Shown: positions 1 through 8,784, counted from the stretch's first letter. The stretch: DNA of 64,000 nt from Verrucomicrobiota bacterium (GCA_004293445.1 RDYP01000003.1:248001-312000), one strand, 5' to 3'. The notes: generated from the letters alone by a model not told the origin. Numbers and translations: made by a program.

Positions 1-1
1 T

Positions 2-250
2 CGCCTCAAGCTTGACGCCGCGGCCTCCGCTTCGCTGGGTACCGGCAAGTCGGCCGATGGATTGGACGCTCTGCGCTGGTGGCAGGAGCATAAGAAAACC
101 GGCAGCAACGAACCACTGATGAGGATTGCCGAATACTGCGCTTTCGACGTGAAGGTCACCAAGTGCGTTCACGAATTCGGCATCGCGAACGGACACGTGA
201 AATTCCACGACCGCGGCGGCCACTTGCAAGAAGCGGTCGTGGGCTGGTGA
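2..250 (+). CDS. C-terminus of a helicase-associated RNase H-like (YprB-type) exonuclease domain protein (5' truncated)
   Basis: The gene enters from the left edge; frame 2 is open from base 2 to the TGA at 248-250. The 82 visible residues match the end of the DEDD-type RNase H-like domain found in YprB proteins and at the C-terminus of some DEAD/DEAH helicases. They include a LGTGKSADGLDALRWW-like stretch and a YCAFDVKVT motif, whose Asp would be the last metal-binding acidic residue of the exonuclease fold. It ends with the usual short strand and a terminal Trp. The helicase part, if present, lies outside the window, so the full architecture cannot be judged. Family assignment is from motif recall. 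Confidence 0.7.
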   Translation, partial: RLKLDAAASASLGTGKSADGLDALRWWQEHKKTGSNEPLMRIAEYCAFDVKVTKCVHEFGIANGHVKFHDRGGHLQEAVVGW

Positions 251-364
251 TCAGCCGACGATCCCGATCAGGCCGAGCACGCCCCAGACGGCGGTGACGA
301 AGAAGCCGATCAGGAGCACGATGAAGATGTAGACGGTGAGGTCGATGTGCTTGCGCTTGGTCAT
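251..364 (-). CDS. 37-residue single-span membrane peptide
   Basis: A short leftward frame starts at ATG 362-364 and stops at 251-253, directly abutting the stop of the upstream converging gene. The peptide begins MTKRKHIDLT and continues with about 25 hydrophobic residues (VYIFIVLLIGFFVTAVW...), so it is basic outside and has one transmembrane helix. This organisation is typical of small membrane proteins rather than chance translation. It lies 67 bases downstream of coaC on the same strand and may be the last gene of the prlC-gmk-coaC group. No family is recognised and the function is unknown. A longer frame reading through from 589 has no membrane or domain signal in its added part. Confidence 0.5.
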   Translation of the reverse strand: MTKRKHIDLTVYIFIVLLIGFFVTAVWGVLGLIGIVG

Positions 365-431
365 GCGCGGCGCTTTTAGGGTTCCGGAGCCCGGCTTGCC
401 AAGGAGAGAAAAGCGCGAGGGAGGGATTCGC

Positions 432-953
432 TCACAGAGCGGCGAGGATCTCGGCGACCTCTGCCATGCGTCCGATGCCTTGGTAGCCGCAGGCCAGTTC
501 GCCTTCCGCCGGGCCGATGAATCGGCAGTCGTCCGCGGCGAGGCGTGCGACATTGCGCTGCACCGCCGGGTGCTGCCACATCTTGCCATTCATTGCGGGC
601 GCGAGGATCACCGGTGTGGTCCTTGGCAGGGCGAGGTAGATGGATGCCAAGGGATCAGGTGCCAGCCCTTGGGCGAAGTGGCCGATCATATCCGCACTGG
701 CGGGTGCGACGAGGAAGAGATCGGCGCGGTCGGCCAGCTCGATGTGGCCGGGTTTCCAGCTTTGTTTTTCATCTTCCAGACTGACCAGCACCGGGTTCCG
801 CGTGAGGACCTGCAAGGTCAGCGGGGTGATGAATTCGGTCGCGGCGCGGGTCATCACCGCGTGGACCTCGTGGCCCGCCTTGACCAGCTGCGAGGCGAGG
901 TCGGCGGCTTTGTAGGCGGCAATGGAGCCGGTGATGCCGAGGATGATGGTCAT
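432..953 (-). CDS. coaC: Phosphopantothenoylcysteine decarboxylase (stand-alone CoaC flavoprotein)
   Basis: The protein has 173 residues and starts MTIILGITGSIAAYKA, the FMN-binding flavoprotein signature. It converts 4'-phospho-N-pantothenoylcysteine to 4'-phosphopantetheine in coenzyme A synthesis. The substrate-recognition motif PAMNGKMW and the C-terminal ACGYQGIGRM segment, with its conserved active-site Cys, are both intact. The catalytic-His region (TPLTLQVLT then ASADMIGHFAQG) is normal. It ends after the flavoprotein domain, so there is no fused CoaB synthetase domain as in the common bifunctional CoaBC; a separate CoaB must lie elsewhere. The ATG at 953 was preferred to one further upstream because the family begins right at MTIILG. 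It lies 43 bases downstream of gmk, with a TTGGCACTT-type repeat in the gap. Confidence 0.9.
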   Translation of the reverse strand: MTIILGITGSIAAYKAADLASQLVKAGHEVHAVMTRAATEFITPLTLQVLTRNPVLVSLEDEKQSWKPGHIELADRADLFLVAPASADMIGHFAQGLAPDPLASIYLALPRTTPVILAPAMNGKMWQHPAVQRNVARLAADDCRFIGPAEGELACGYQGIGRMAEVAEILAAL

Positions 954-963
954 GGCGGAGAAT

Positions 964-996
964 GAAGTGCCAAACGGAGGAGTGCCAAGTGCCAAG
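964..996 (-). repeat. TTGGCACTT-type short repeat in the leader of coaC
   Basis: On the minus strand the gap between gmk and coaC reads as three TTGGCACT-like units, two of them in direct tandem (TTGGCACTTGGCACT). The block ends 11 bases before the coaC start. Related copies in the same orientation lie just upstream of purN (7463-7480) and the M29 aminopeptidase (11120-11153); a fourth is inside uvrA (33472-33514). Confidence 0.65.
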
Positions 997-1593
997 CTAA
1001 TCCGCGGAAAGGCGGGAAACGCGGAGTCGCTCGCCGATCAGCAGCGACTTGAACTTCGCGTAATCCTCCTCGTGGCTGCCGGATAGCAGGCGGAAGCGGT
1101 AGTCGGGCCAGTGGCGCATTTCTCCGATCGCGTTGTGCAGGCGCAGGGCGATGACCTCGTCGCTATCGGTGCCGCGACCCCGCAGGCGGGTTTCAAGCTC
1201 GGCCTCGTCGGGCGGCATCACGAAGAGGTCGACCAGCGCCTGCCGGATGGTCGGGTCGGCGCAGGCGCGGACTTGAGCAGCACCCTGGACATCGATGTCC
1301 ATGACCACATCGCGGCCGAGCGCGAGGTGCTCGATGACTTCCGCGCGCAAGGTGCCGTAGCGGTTTCCATGGACTTCGGCGTGTTCGAGGAACTCGCCGG
1401 CACCCACTTTGGCGGCGAACTCGTCCGGCGTGAGGAAATAGTATTCGCGGCCGTGGGTCTCGCCCGGTCGCGGCGCGCGGGTGGTGCAGGAGACCGAGAA
1501 GCGTGCCTCGCCCTCGGCAGTCAGGCGACGGCAGAGCGTGGACTTCCCGGAGCCGGAAGGGCCGGAGACGAGGTAAAGAATGCCGGAGCGCAT
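997..1593 (-). CDS. gmk: Guanylate kinase
   Basis: The 198-residue protein phosphorylates GMP to GDP. The P-loop GPSGSGKST is at residues 11-19. The GMP-binding segment follows with SCTTRAPRPGETHGREYYF, and the LID and base-contact region with DIDVQGAAQVR. Length is standard for bacterial Gmk. It is transcribed leftward, 43 bases after prlC and 43 bases before coaC, so the three probably share a transcript. The start at ATG 1591-1593 puts the P-loop at the usual distance from the N-terminus. Confidence 0.95.
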   Translation of the reverse strand: MRSGILYLVSGPSGSGKSTLCRRLTAEGEARFSVSCTTRAPRPGETHGREYYFLTPDEFAAKVGAGEFLEHAEVHGNRYGTLRAEVIEHLALGRDVVMDIDVQGAAQVRACADPTIRQALVDLFVMPPDEAELETRLRGRGTDSDEVIALRLHNAIGEMRHWPDYRFRLLSGSHEEDYAKFKSLLIGERLRVSRLSAD

Positions 1594-1635
1594 GGGAAAA
1601 GGCCGATGGAAGATGGTTGTTCGGGTCCCGCCCGT

Positions 1636-3768
1636 TCAAGCGATGGCGGATTCTTGCAATCGGCCATCGCTGAGTCCCGAGCGGATGAGCAGTGGTTCGA
1701 GTTCCGGATCGCGGCCCATGAAGCGGCGGAACAATTCGTCGACGGGCGCGGAGTTGCCTTTGGAAAGGATGTGTTCGCGGAAGGCGGCTCCGGTTTCGGG
1801 ATCGATCACCCCGTTTTCTTGGAAGCGGGTGAAGGCGTCGGCGTCCAGTACCTCGGCCCATTTGTAGGAGTAATAACCCGCGGCATAGCCGGTGGGCGAG
1901 CTGAAGAGGTGGTTGAAACGGCGGGCCATGCTCGGCGAGTCGGTTTTCAGCGGCACGCGGTAGCTGGCAAGGATCTCGCGGTCGACTTCATCGAGGTCGC
2001 GGCCGGCGTATCGGTCGAGGTGGCTGTGCAGTTCCAAGTCGAGTTTGCCGAAGGCGAGCTGGCGCATGAAGGCGGTGGCTCCCATGTAATTTTTAGCGGC
2101 GATCATTCGCTCGTACAGCGCATCGGGGATGGGTTCGCCGGTCTGATGGTGGCGGGCGAAGAAGTCGAGCGAACGGCGGTCCCAGCAGAAGTTTTCCATG
2201 ATCTGCGAGGGCAGTTCGACGAAGTCCCAAGGGACGTTGGTGCCTGCCAGCGAGCGCACGCTCACCTCGCTCAGCAGGCCGTGCAGCAGGTGGCCGAACT
2301 CGTGGAAGATGGTCTCGACTTCGCCGTGGGTCAGCAGTGCCGGCTGGTCATCGACCGGTGGGGTCATGTTCCCGATGATCAGCCCGAGGTGCGGTTCGCG
2401 GGCGGCACCGGCGCCGCCCGGGTGGCCGGTGAAGAGGCAATTCATCCAAGCGCCGCCGCGCTTCGATTCGCGCGGATGCCAGTCGGCGTAGAAAGAACCA
2501 AGGTGTTCGCCGCTTTGCCCGTCGAGCAAGTCGTAAAATTTCACCTCGGGATGCCAGACTTCGATCCGGTCCTCGGGTGCATCGGCGGGATGGCTACCAC
2601 GTTCGTAGTAGATCGCGGCGCGCTCGCGGATGGTGATGCCGAAAAGCTTGGTGCAGAGCTCGAACATCCCGGCCATGACCCGGTCGACCGGGAAATAGGG
2701 GCGCAGCGCCTCGTCATCGAGATCGTATTCTTCCTGTCGGCGTTTCTCCGACCAGTAGGCGAATTCCCAGGGTTGGAGGCCGTCGACGGGGGTGGCGGTT
2801 TTGCGCGCCTTGTAGTCGCAGAGCGCGCGGTATTCGGCGTGGAAAGCGGGCTCGATGCGGTCGTGCAGGTCTTCGGTGAATTTCAGGGCGGTCCCGCCGT
2901 CGCGCGCCATCCGGCGTTGCAGGGTGAGGTCGGCGAAGTGGTCGTGGCCGAGCAGGGCGGCCTTTTCTTTCCGCAGTTCGAGGATGCGCCAGACCAGCTC
3001 GGTGTTGTCGTGCGTGCCTTCGGCGGCGACCTTGACCGACGCCTCCCAGACCTGGCGGCGGATGTCGTCGTCGTCGAGATGTTGCATCAGCGGGAACATC
3101 GAGGGCATTTGCAGCGTGAAGCGCCAGGCCGGGGCCTCGTCGCTGCCCAGGCCTTTGGTCATGGCGTTTGCTCGCGCCGCAGCCTTGGCGGAGTCGGGCA
3201 GGCCGGCGAGCTTCGAGGCGTCGGTGATGACCAGCTCCCAGGCGTTGGTGGCGTCGAGCACATGCTCGGAGTACTGCTTGGTCAGCTTGGAAAGTTCGGC
3301 CTCCACCGCGGCGACCCGCTCCTTTTTTTCGGGCGGCAGGTCGGCTCCGGATTGCACGAAGTCGAGCATCGTCTCCTCGATGAAGCGCTTCTCGACCGGC
3401 GGCTGTGCGGCCGCGGCGGGCGACTCGCCGAAGGCCTTGAGCACGGCCCAGAGCTGCGGGTTGAGGGCGATCGACGAGTAGTGCTCGGATACCTCCGGCA
3501 GCATCGCGTTGAGAGCCGCGCGCTGGGCGGGCTCGTCGGCCACCGAGTCGAGGTGGTTCAGGCGGCCCCAGCCGAGGTTGAGCGCGTCGTTCGCCCGTTC
3601 GAAGGCGGCAAAGGTGTTCTCGTAAGTCGCCTCGTCCGACTTTACTTGGCAGATGGCGGCCAGGTTGGCCTTGGCGATTTCCAGCGCGTGGCGGATATCG
3701 GGTTCGACGGCTTCCGGCACGAGTGTCGACCAGCGGACGTGGAAGCCTTCATCGAGAAAGGGATGCAT
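1636..3768 (-). CDS. prlC: M3-family zinc oligopeptidase (oligopeptidase A type)
   Basis: A cytoplasmic metallopeptidase of 710 residues that degrades oligopeptides, including cleaved signal peptides in characterised members. The HEFGH zinc motif lies in ETIFHEFGHLLHGLL. The third zinc ligand and substrate loop follow in DFVELPSQIMENF. The C-terminal FSSPTGYAAGYYSYKWAEVL block is typical of M3 enzymes. The start at 3768 (MHPFLDEGFHVRW) was chosen because the 40 extra residues of the longer open frame look non-coding and the family starts here. No signal peptide is seen. It is the first gene of the leftward gmk/coaC group. Confidence 0.9.
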   Translation of the reverse strand: MHPFLDEGFHVRWSTLVPEAVEPDIRHALEIAKANLAAICQVKSDEATYENTFAAFERANDALNLGWGRLNHLDSVADEPAQRAALNAMLPEVSEHYSSIALNPQLWAVLKAFGESPAAAAQPPVEKRFIEETMLDFVQSGADLPPEKKERVAAVEAELSKLTKQYSEHVLDATNAWELVITDASKLAGLPDSAKAAARANAMTKGLGSDEAPAWRFTLQMPSMFPLMQHLDDDDIRRQVWEASVKVAAEGTHDNTELVWRILELRKEKAALLGHDHFADLTLQRRMARDGGTALKFTEDLHDRIEPAFHAEYRALCDYKARKTATPVDGLQPWEFAYWSEKRRQEEYDLDDEALRPYFPVDRVMAGMFELCTKLFGITIRERAAIYYERGSHPADAPEDRIEVWHPEVKFYDLLDGQSGEHLGSFYADWHPRESKRGGAWMNCLFTGHPGGAGAAREPHLGLIIGNMTPPVDDQPALLTHGEVETIFHEFGHLLHGLLSEVSVRSLAGTNVPWDFVELPSQIMENFCWDRRSLDFFARHHQTGEPIPDALYERMIAAKNYMGATAFMRQLAFGKLDLELHSHLDRYAGRDLDEVDREILASYRVPLKTDSPSMARRFNHLFSSPTGYAAGYYSYKWAEVLDADAFTRFQENGVIDPETGAAFREHILSKGNSAPVDELFRRFMGRDPELEPLLIRSGLSDGRLQESAIA

Positions 3769-3861
3769 GGCCGCTTTCCTAGGGCAGTGGACCGCGGGTG
3801 GAAATGTCGAATTTCCGCGATGCCCGGGGCTTTGCGGGTCCTCGATGAAATCGTTCCATTT

Positions 3862-3896
3862 GAAAACGAAAAGGGGCCGCGCACTCACGCGGCCCC
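3862..3896 (-). terminator. Rho-independent terminator below the response-regulator gene
   Basis: A perfect 9-bp stem, GGGGCCGCG/CGCGGCCCC (3873-3881 and 3888-3896), has a 6-base loop. On the minus strand it is followed by TTTTCGTTTTC. The orientation fits termination of leftward transcripts from the two-component genes ending at 4011, insulating prlC. Confidence 0.8.
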
Positions 3897-4010
3897 GATG
3901 AATTTCGTCATGAAATTTATTTCATCCCCGGCGATTGCTCGCCTTCGGATGAGAGGACCATGGCCTTGATTGGCGATTTTGTCTTGTCCCCAAGATTTGG
4001 GACAAGGACC

Positions 4011-4685
4011 TCAGGAGAGGTCGAGCAGGCCGCGGCGGATGGCTTCGCTCACAGCGGCCGGAAGGTTGCGGACGTGGAGCTTGTCGAAGCAGCGCTTGAT
4101 GTACTCGGTTACCGAGTGGGTGCTGATTTCGAGTTGGTCGGCCACTTCCTGCCGCGTCAGGCCTTTGGCGGAAAGCTGGAGCACTTCGCATTCGCGGGTG
4201 GAGAGGGTCTCGGCCCCGGGGATCGGGCTGAGCTGGCGGAAGGTTTGCAAGATCATCCCGGCGATCTTCGGGTCGAGCGGCGTGCCGCCCGCGAGAACTT
4301 CCTCAAGGGTGCTGATGAGCCGCGTCGCACTGCCTGCCTTGACGAGATAGCCATGGGCACCGGCTTCCAGTGCGGCAAAGACCTTGGCCTTGTCGGTGAA
4401 AGCGGTCAGGACCAGCACTTGAACGAGGGGGAGCAGTTCGCGGATTTTCTTGATCCCGTCGATGCCGCTCATGCCGGGCAGGCCGAGGTCTGAAAGCACG
4501 AGGTCGGCTTGGAGTCCGCCGCGGAAGGCTTCGAGAGCATCTTCCATCGTCGAAAATTCCCCGGCGCAATGATAGCCGCGCTCGGTGAGGACCATGGATA
4601 CCGACTCGCGGAAATCCGCGTGGTCTTCGATCAGGACCAGCCGGATGGGTTTGTCACCGGATTTTGTTGTGAGGGAAGCAGCCAC
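4011..4685 (-). CDS. NarL/FixJ-family response regulator
   Basis: About 224 residues. An N-terminal receiver domain (PIRLVLIEDHADF, phospho-acceptor Asp in LVLSDLGLPGMSG, conserved Thr in VLTAFTDK, Lys in YLVKAGS) is joined to a LuxR-type helix-turn-helix (LSTRECEVLQLSAKGLTRQEVADQL then HSVTEYIKRCFDKLHV). It should bind DNA when phosphorylated by the kinase encoded just upstream. The start is uncertain: there is no good ATG near the receiver domain, and the GTG at 4683-4685 gives a normal N-terminus. A longer frame from 4850 would overlap the kinase gene and adds only low-complexity residues. A terminator follows at 3862-3896. Confidence 0.88.
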   Translation of the reverse strand: MAASLTTKSGDKPIRLVLIEDHADFRESVSMVLTERGYHCAGEFSTMEDALEAFRGGLQADLVLSDLGLPGMSGIDGIKKIRELLPLVQVLVLTAFTDKAKVFAALEAGAHGYLVKAGSATRLISTLEEVLAGGTPLDPKIAGMILQTFRQLSPIPGAETLSTRECEVLQLSAKGLTRQEVADQLEISTHSVTEYIKRCFDKLHVRNLPAAVSEAIRRGLLDLS

Positions 4686-4743
4686 AGGAGGGATGGATAG
4701 CCGATGATGGTGGGTGAGGAAAGCAGAGCTTGCCGGGCTCGTT

Positions 4744-6774
4744 TCAGCGGAGACTTGGCTTGCTGTGTTTTCGCGCGAGCGGGATATCGAGTTCGAGGCG
4801 GGTTCCCGCGGTTGGCCGACTGTCGACTTGGAACTCCGCCTTGAGGGCATCGACCCGCTGGCGCAGGGCGCGCAGTGTGGATGGTCGCTCCAGTTTTTCC
4901 GATGGGATGCCGCTGCCGTCGTCGGCGATGCTCAACCGGAAGCGGTCGCCCTTGAGTTCGGCACGGATTTCCACGCGCGACGCGGCGGCATGGCGGAGCA
5001 CGTTGTGCAGGGCCTCGCGAAAGAACAGGAACAGGTGGCGGTTCGCTTCGTCGGACAGTTCGACCTGCCAGGCCGCTTCGTTGGCGGTGAAGTCCCAGGT
5101 CAAGGGTTCCAGCATGATCGAACTGGTTTCCCGCAAGTGCTCGACCGTGCCGATCCGGTGGTCGCCCTGCGGTCGCAGCAGCCAGACGATGTCGCGCACC
5201 GCGCTGACGGTCTCGGCGGCGATGCGTTGGATGCGCTTCAGTTCCTTCGAAGGCCCGGCGTGGCTTTCCGCGAGGTCGGCGAACATTTGAATGCTCCCGA
5301 GATTGCTGCCCACCTCATCGTGCAGGTCACCCGCGATGCGTTCGCGCACCCTCGCCAACTCGCGTTTTTCGCGGAATCGGTAACGCAGTGGGAGGGCGAC
5401 CAGTGCGAGCGCGCCGGCACCGCCGAGGACGGCGAAGACGGCCAGCGCGGCACGCCGCCAACTGGCGATGATTGCGGCGGATTCTTCCAGCAGGTGGTGC
5501 CTTCGGAGTTCCAGCTGTCGTCGCTGGTCGAGCTCGACCAACCAGTCCCGTCGCGAGGACAGCCGCCCATCGGGTCCGAAGCCATCGCTGAGGCTGGCGG
5601 CATTCCAGTACTGCAAGCCGGAGCCAATCACGTTTCCCATCCCATCGGGTGAGCGGACCGCAGCACGGCGGGCCTGGTTGCGTTCGCCATCCAGCACCTC
5701 CACCTCGCTCAGCGCGAAGAAGGCCGGGTAGTCCTCATAAGCCTTCCACAGTTGGGAAACCTCGATTTTGACCCGTCGGCCGCGGCAGGGACCGAGCGGG
5801 ATTTCGACTGGATTGTGGCCGGGATTTCTCGTTTCCAGTTTCTTTTCTCGCGTCGCCTCCTCTCCGTCGCCGCTCACCGAAACGGTGAAGCGGCGGGGAA
5901 AACCGAAGCCGCTTGGAAGATCGGAGGTGGGGCGCTTGGCCGGGAACAGGCGGAGGGTGTCGAAGCCGCGGACTTCGCCGAGATCGAGCTCCAGCCAAAC
6001 TTTTTCATCCGCCTTCGCCCGGCCCTCGGAAATCCAGCCGACGTTCCGATGCTCGCCTGCCGGCAATTCGGGCAGACCAAGGGGCGTCTGGCCATCGACC
6101 AGAAAGGCATCGCTCCAATGCCAAGGGGCCGCTGGAGTCGATCCACCACGGCCACTCACCGCAGCGCCGCGGGTCAAATTCCGTTCGCCTGCGAATAGGA
6201 AAGCCTCCGCCCAAGCATGGACATAGCCGTCGGAGACATCGGAATCCAGCCGCAGGCGTTCGGCCGAAATCCGTAGACCCGCCGCCGATACGGGGGGCGA
6301 GATCGGATACACAAAAGGATGTCCGGCCCGCACCGGATCCGCCCACAGCCCTCGCTCGTCGGCGATGCGTGCGATCACTTCGCCCGAGGCATCCAGCAGA
6401 TCGACCGTGAACGCATCTGGCAGGCCGAACTGTGGTTCCAGTCCGCCGACGCCGTAGCGGCGTGCCGGGACCAGTGCCACCAGATCGACCGGGCCTGTTT
6501 CCGCGAGGCGCAGATCGATCGCGTAATCGCCTGCCTGTTCGGGAACCGCCTGCGGGTGGAGGCTGGCGAATCCCCCCGTACCGCCTTGATCTCCTACCGG
6601 CACCGTCGGCCGCTTCGGAAGATCGGTGTCGATCCCCTGCAGTTCTTCCTCCACTTCCGCCAGTCGTCCCGAAAAGCTTTTGGCCAAACGGTATTCCCAG
6701 CCCGCCTCCGCGCCATGGAGCCAGCTCGGCGGGAGCGACAAAAGCATCAGCAAAAAACAGCTCGGCCTCGTCAT
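4744..6774 (-). CDS. Membrane histidine kinase with discoidin-like extracytoplasmic sensor modules
   Basis: A 676-residue protein with a signal peptide (MTRPSCFLLMLLSLPPS). A periplasmic region of about 410 residues includes at least one clear F5/8-type-C-like beta module (roughly residues 235-360; WLELDLGEVRGFDTLRLFP, RRVKIEVSQLW) and probably a second N-terminal one. One transmembrane helix lies near 438-460. A HisKA_3 dimerisation domain carries the phospho-acceptor His in ERIAGDLHDEVGSNLG, and a HATPase domain follows (HNVLRHAAASRVEI, IADDGSGIP). This is the NarX/DesK-type kinase layout, and the NarL-type regulator follows 58 bases downstream. Discoidin-like modules usually bind carbohydrate, so a glycan signal is inferred; the ligand is unknown. 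Confidence 0.85.
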   Translation of the reverse strand: MTRPSCFLLMLLSLPPSWLHGAEAGWEYRLAKSFSGRLAEVEEELQGIDTDLPKRPTVPVGDQGGTGGFASLHPQAVPEQAGDYAIDLRLAETGPVDLVALVPARRYGVGGLEPQFGLPDAFTVDLLDASGEVIARIADERGLWADPVRAGHPFVYPISPPVSAAGLRISAERLRLDSDVSDGYVHAWAEAFLFAGERNLTRGAAVSGRGGSTPAAPWHWSDAFLVDGQTPLGLPELPAGEHRNVGWISEGRAKADEKVWLELDLGEVRGFDTLRLFPAKRPTSDLPSGFGFPRRFTVSVSGDGEEATREKKLETRNPGHNPVEIPLGPCRGRRVKIEVSQLWKAYEDYPAFFALSEVEVLDGERNQARRAAVRSPDGMGNVIGSGLQYWNAASLSDGFGPDGRLSSRRDWLVELDQRRQLELRRHHLLEESAAIIASWRRAALAVFAVLGGAGALALVALPLRYRFREKRELARVRERIAGDLHDEVGSNLGSIQMFADLAESHAGPSKELKRIQRIAAETVSAVRDIVWLLRPQGDHRIGTVEHLRETSSIMLEPLTWDFTANEAAWQVELSDEANRHLFLFFREALHNVLRHAAASRVEIRAELKGDRFRLSIADDGSGIPSEKLERPSTLRALRQRVDALKAEFQVDSRPTAGTRLELDIPLARKHSKPSLR

Positions 6775-6862
6775 TTCGACATCTCTCTATCGGGTTCTCC
6801 GGCGCTGTGCCAGCATGCTCGATGGCTACGGCTGGCGAGCGGGTTCGTCGCGTCCTCCGCCA

Positions 6863-7435
6863 TCAAAGGTTCTCGGCCAGGCGGCGAACCGCCTCGGGGT
6901 AGATCCGATGTTCCTCGACCTGGATGCGTTGGTGCAGGCTTTCCGCACTATCGCCGGGAAGCACCGGGACCTTGGCCTGCAGGAGGATCGGTCCGCTATC
7001 CATGCCGCCGTCCACCAGATGCACCGTGCAGCCAGCCTCGGATGCCCCGGCATCGAGCGCCTGCTTCCAGGCTTCGAGCCCCGGGAAAGCGGGCAAGAGC
7101 GAGGGGTGAATGTTGAGGATGCGGTCCGGAAAGACCTCCAGCAGCGGTGCTTTTACCAGCCGCATGAATCCAGCGAGGCAGACCAGCTCGACGCCTGCGG
7201 CCTTGAGTGCTGCGGCGGTCTCCGCTTGGGCTTCTTCGGGGAATTTCGTTTTGAAGCCGCGGCAGTCGATCACCCCGGTCGGCAGTCCTGCCTTCGCCGC
7301 GCGTTCGAGGATGTAAGCGTCTGGTTTGTCGGAGAGCACCAGTGCGATCTCCGCATCGAGCGAGCCGTCATCGATCGCATCGAGAAGGGCTTGCATGTTG
7401 GAGCCAGAACCGGAGCCGAGGATGCCGAGGCGCAT
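6863..7435 (-). CDS. purN: Phosphoribosylglycinamide formyltransferase
   Basis: A 190-residue enzyme that transfers the formyl group of 10-formyl-THF to GAR in purine synthesis. It begins MRLGILGSGSGSNMQALL, the phosphate-binding loop. The catalytic Asn/His pair is in LNIHPSLLPAFPG and the catalytic Asp in VDGGMDSGPIL. Length is normal. The gene is leftward, downstream of a hypothetical membrane protein. The upstream gap carries a TTGGCACTT-type repeat 28-45 bases before the start codon. Confidence 0.95.
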   Translation of the reverse strand: MRLGILGSGSGSNMQALLDAIDDGSLDAEIALVLSDKPDAYILERAAKAGLPTGVIDCRGFKTKFPEEAQAETAAALKAAGVELVCLAGFMRLVKAPLLEVFPDRILNIHPSLLPAFPGLEAWKQALDAGASEAGCTVHLVDGGMDSGPILLQAKVPVLPGDSAESLHQRIQVEEHRIYPEAVRRLAENL

Positions 7436-7462
7436 GGGTGGAGAAGAGAAAGGGCTGGGGAA

Positions 7463-7480
7463 GAAGTGCCAAGTGCCAAA
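7463..7480 (-). repeat. TTGGCACTT-type short repeat in the leader of purN
   Basis: On the minus strand it reads TTTGGCACTTGGCACTTC, 28-45 bases upstream of the purN start and oriented as the copies before coaC and the M29 aminopeptidase. Confidence 0.65.
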
Positions 7481-7495
7481 TCGGGAGCCGGGGGG

Positions 7496-8740
7496 CTATT
7501 CGGCGAGACGCTTGCGAAGGAGGTCGAGCTCGTCTTCCTGAACGAAGAGCGCCGGTGCCATGTTCGTCATGCACAGGCCCGCCGCAGCAATTTCGGTAAG
7601 AGGGGAGCGCTGGTCTCGGGGAATTTCGTCGATGTGACGGCTGAAACTTTCCCATGCGGCCCGATCTCCGCCGGCGCTCAGTGGTGCCTCAAGCAGGCGG
7701 CAAAAATGCAGCGAATTCGTTGCGGCCAGACGTTTGGGGGGATTCAACCGTGCCACCCACTGCTCCCTGAATCCGGTGGGCGGGCGACTCGGGTTCATCT
7801 GTTTCAGAGCGGCGAGGAAGAGCCCGCGTTCCACCCGCATCACGGCGGTCCATTCTTCATCCACGGGGCGGGTCCGCAGGGCGAGGAGCAGGCGTTGCTT
7901 TTCGTCCGCGCCGAAGATGCTCCGCTGCAAGCCGGCATCGATGAGCGGTAGCGTCCTGGCCTCGAAGCCCGTGCCGATCATCGTGGAAAGCAGGAAGTTG
8001 CAGCCTCGCAGGTGTTTCCCGATTCGTAGCATGGCCTCCAGATCGGCGGTGGCGGCAGGTCCATCGCCGGATGCCAGCGCGGCATCGGCGTGCAGCGCCA
8101 GTAGGGTTTCGAGGTGGCGGATGCGTGTCCAAGGATCGCGCATCCCTTCATACGATCCATGGTCATCGATTGGTAGCCGACAAGCGCTGCGGCCGGCCGC
8201 TTCGCGGATCGCCCGCAAGTCCGCCGCCCGATCCTGTCCTGCGCGAAGGACTGCGGCGGCCTCCGCTTCCCGACCGTCGAACCAGGACTGGCCTGCGGTT
8301 GGCGCTTCATAGCCGTCCAAGCTCGAGTCAGGCCATTCCCGCAAAGACGCCACCGCCTTGGCTTGCGGCGAGTGCTCCGAGTCCAGAAATCCGACGACCC
8401 AAGGGTGGGCGAAGAGATTGTTTTCGTCGGCCACTTCCGGCGGCAACCACGCCTTGATCCCGAGGTCTTCCCCGCGGCTTCGGCACTGCCTTTGATAGTC
8501 TTCCCAATGCTGAATGTCCCGCTGGATGGCTTTCAGATGGAATCCCAGCGCGGCGAGGATTTGAAGCAGCAGCAGGGATCCGAGGATCCACCAAGTCTTC
8601 GCTCTCCATCGCGGCACGCCGTGAAGTTGGCAGGCGTCGGGCGGAATGCCAATCGCCGACTTGAAGTGATTGCTGCGGGCGGATGCTATCGAAACGTGGG
8701 TAACTTTACCTAGCCCGATCGCGATGATGCCACGCCGCAT
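7496..8740 (-). CDS. Hypothetical single-span membrane protein
   Basis: A leftward frame of about 414 residues. Near the N-terminus is one hydrophobic segment (TWWILGSLLLLQILAALGFHL), followed by a largely helical soluble part containing WLPPEVADENNLFAHPWVVGFLD and repeated Leu/Ala-rich helices. No family is recognised. The probable topology is N-terminal anchor with the bulk outside. The start is unclear: ATG at 8740 is listed, GTG at 8617 (VPRWRAKTWW) would place the helix at the extreme N-terminus, and an even longer frame extends to 8875. It precedes purN, whose start lies 61 bases beyond its stop. Confidence 0.6.
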   Translation of the reverse strand: MRRGIIAIGLGKVTHVSIASARSNHFKSAIGIPPDACQLHGVPRWRAKTWWILGSLLLLQILAALGFHLKAIQRDIQHWEDYQRQCRSRGEDLGIKAWLPPEVADENNLFAHPWVVGFLDSEHSPQAKAVASLREWPDSSLDGYEAPTAGQSWFDGREAEAAAVLRAGQDRAADLRAIREAAGRSACRLPIDDHGSYEGMRDPWTRIRHLETLLALHADAALASGDGPAATADLEAMLRIGKHLRGCNFLLSTMIGTGFEARTLPLIDAGLQRSIFGADEKQRLLLALRTRPVDEEWTAVMRVERGLFLAALKQMNPSRPPTGFREQWVARLNPPKRLAATNSLHFCRLLEAPLSAGGDRAAWESFSRHIDEIPRDQRSPLTEIAAAGLCMTNMAPALFVQEDELDLLRKRLAE

Positions 8741-8784
8741 TTTAGGCTCGGTCTGGCTAAAAATGGAAGTCGTAATGGGATTGC

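Noticed and set aside
1111-3969. Very long rightward open frame opposite gmk and prlC
   Set aside because: It is antisense to two genes with complete catalytic motifs. The translation is Gly/Val/Ala-rich without domains, a known by-product of high-GC codon bias.
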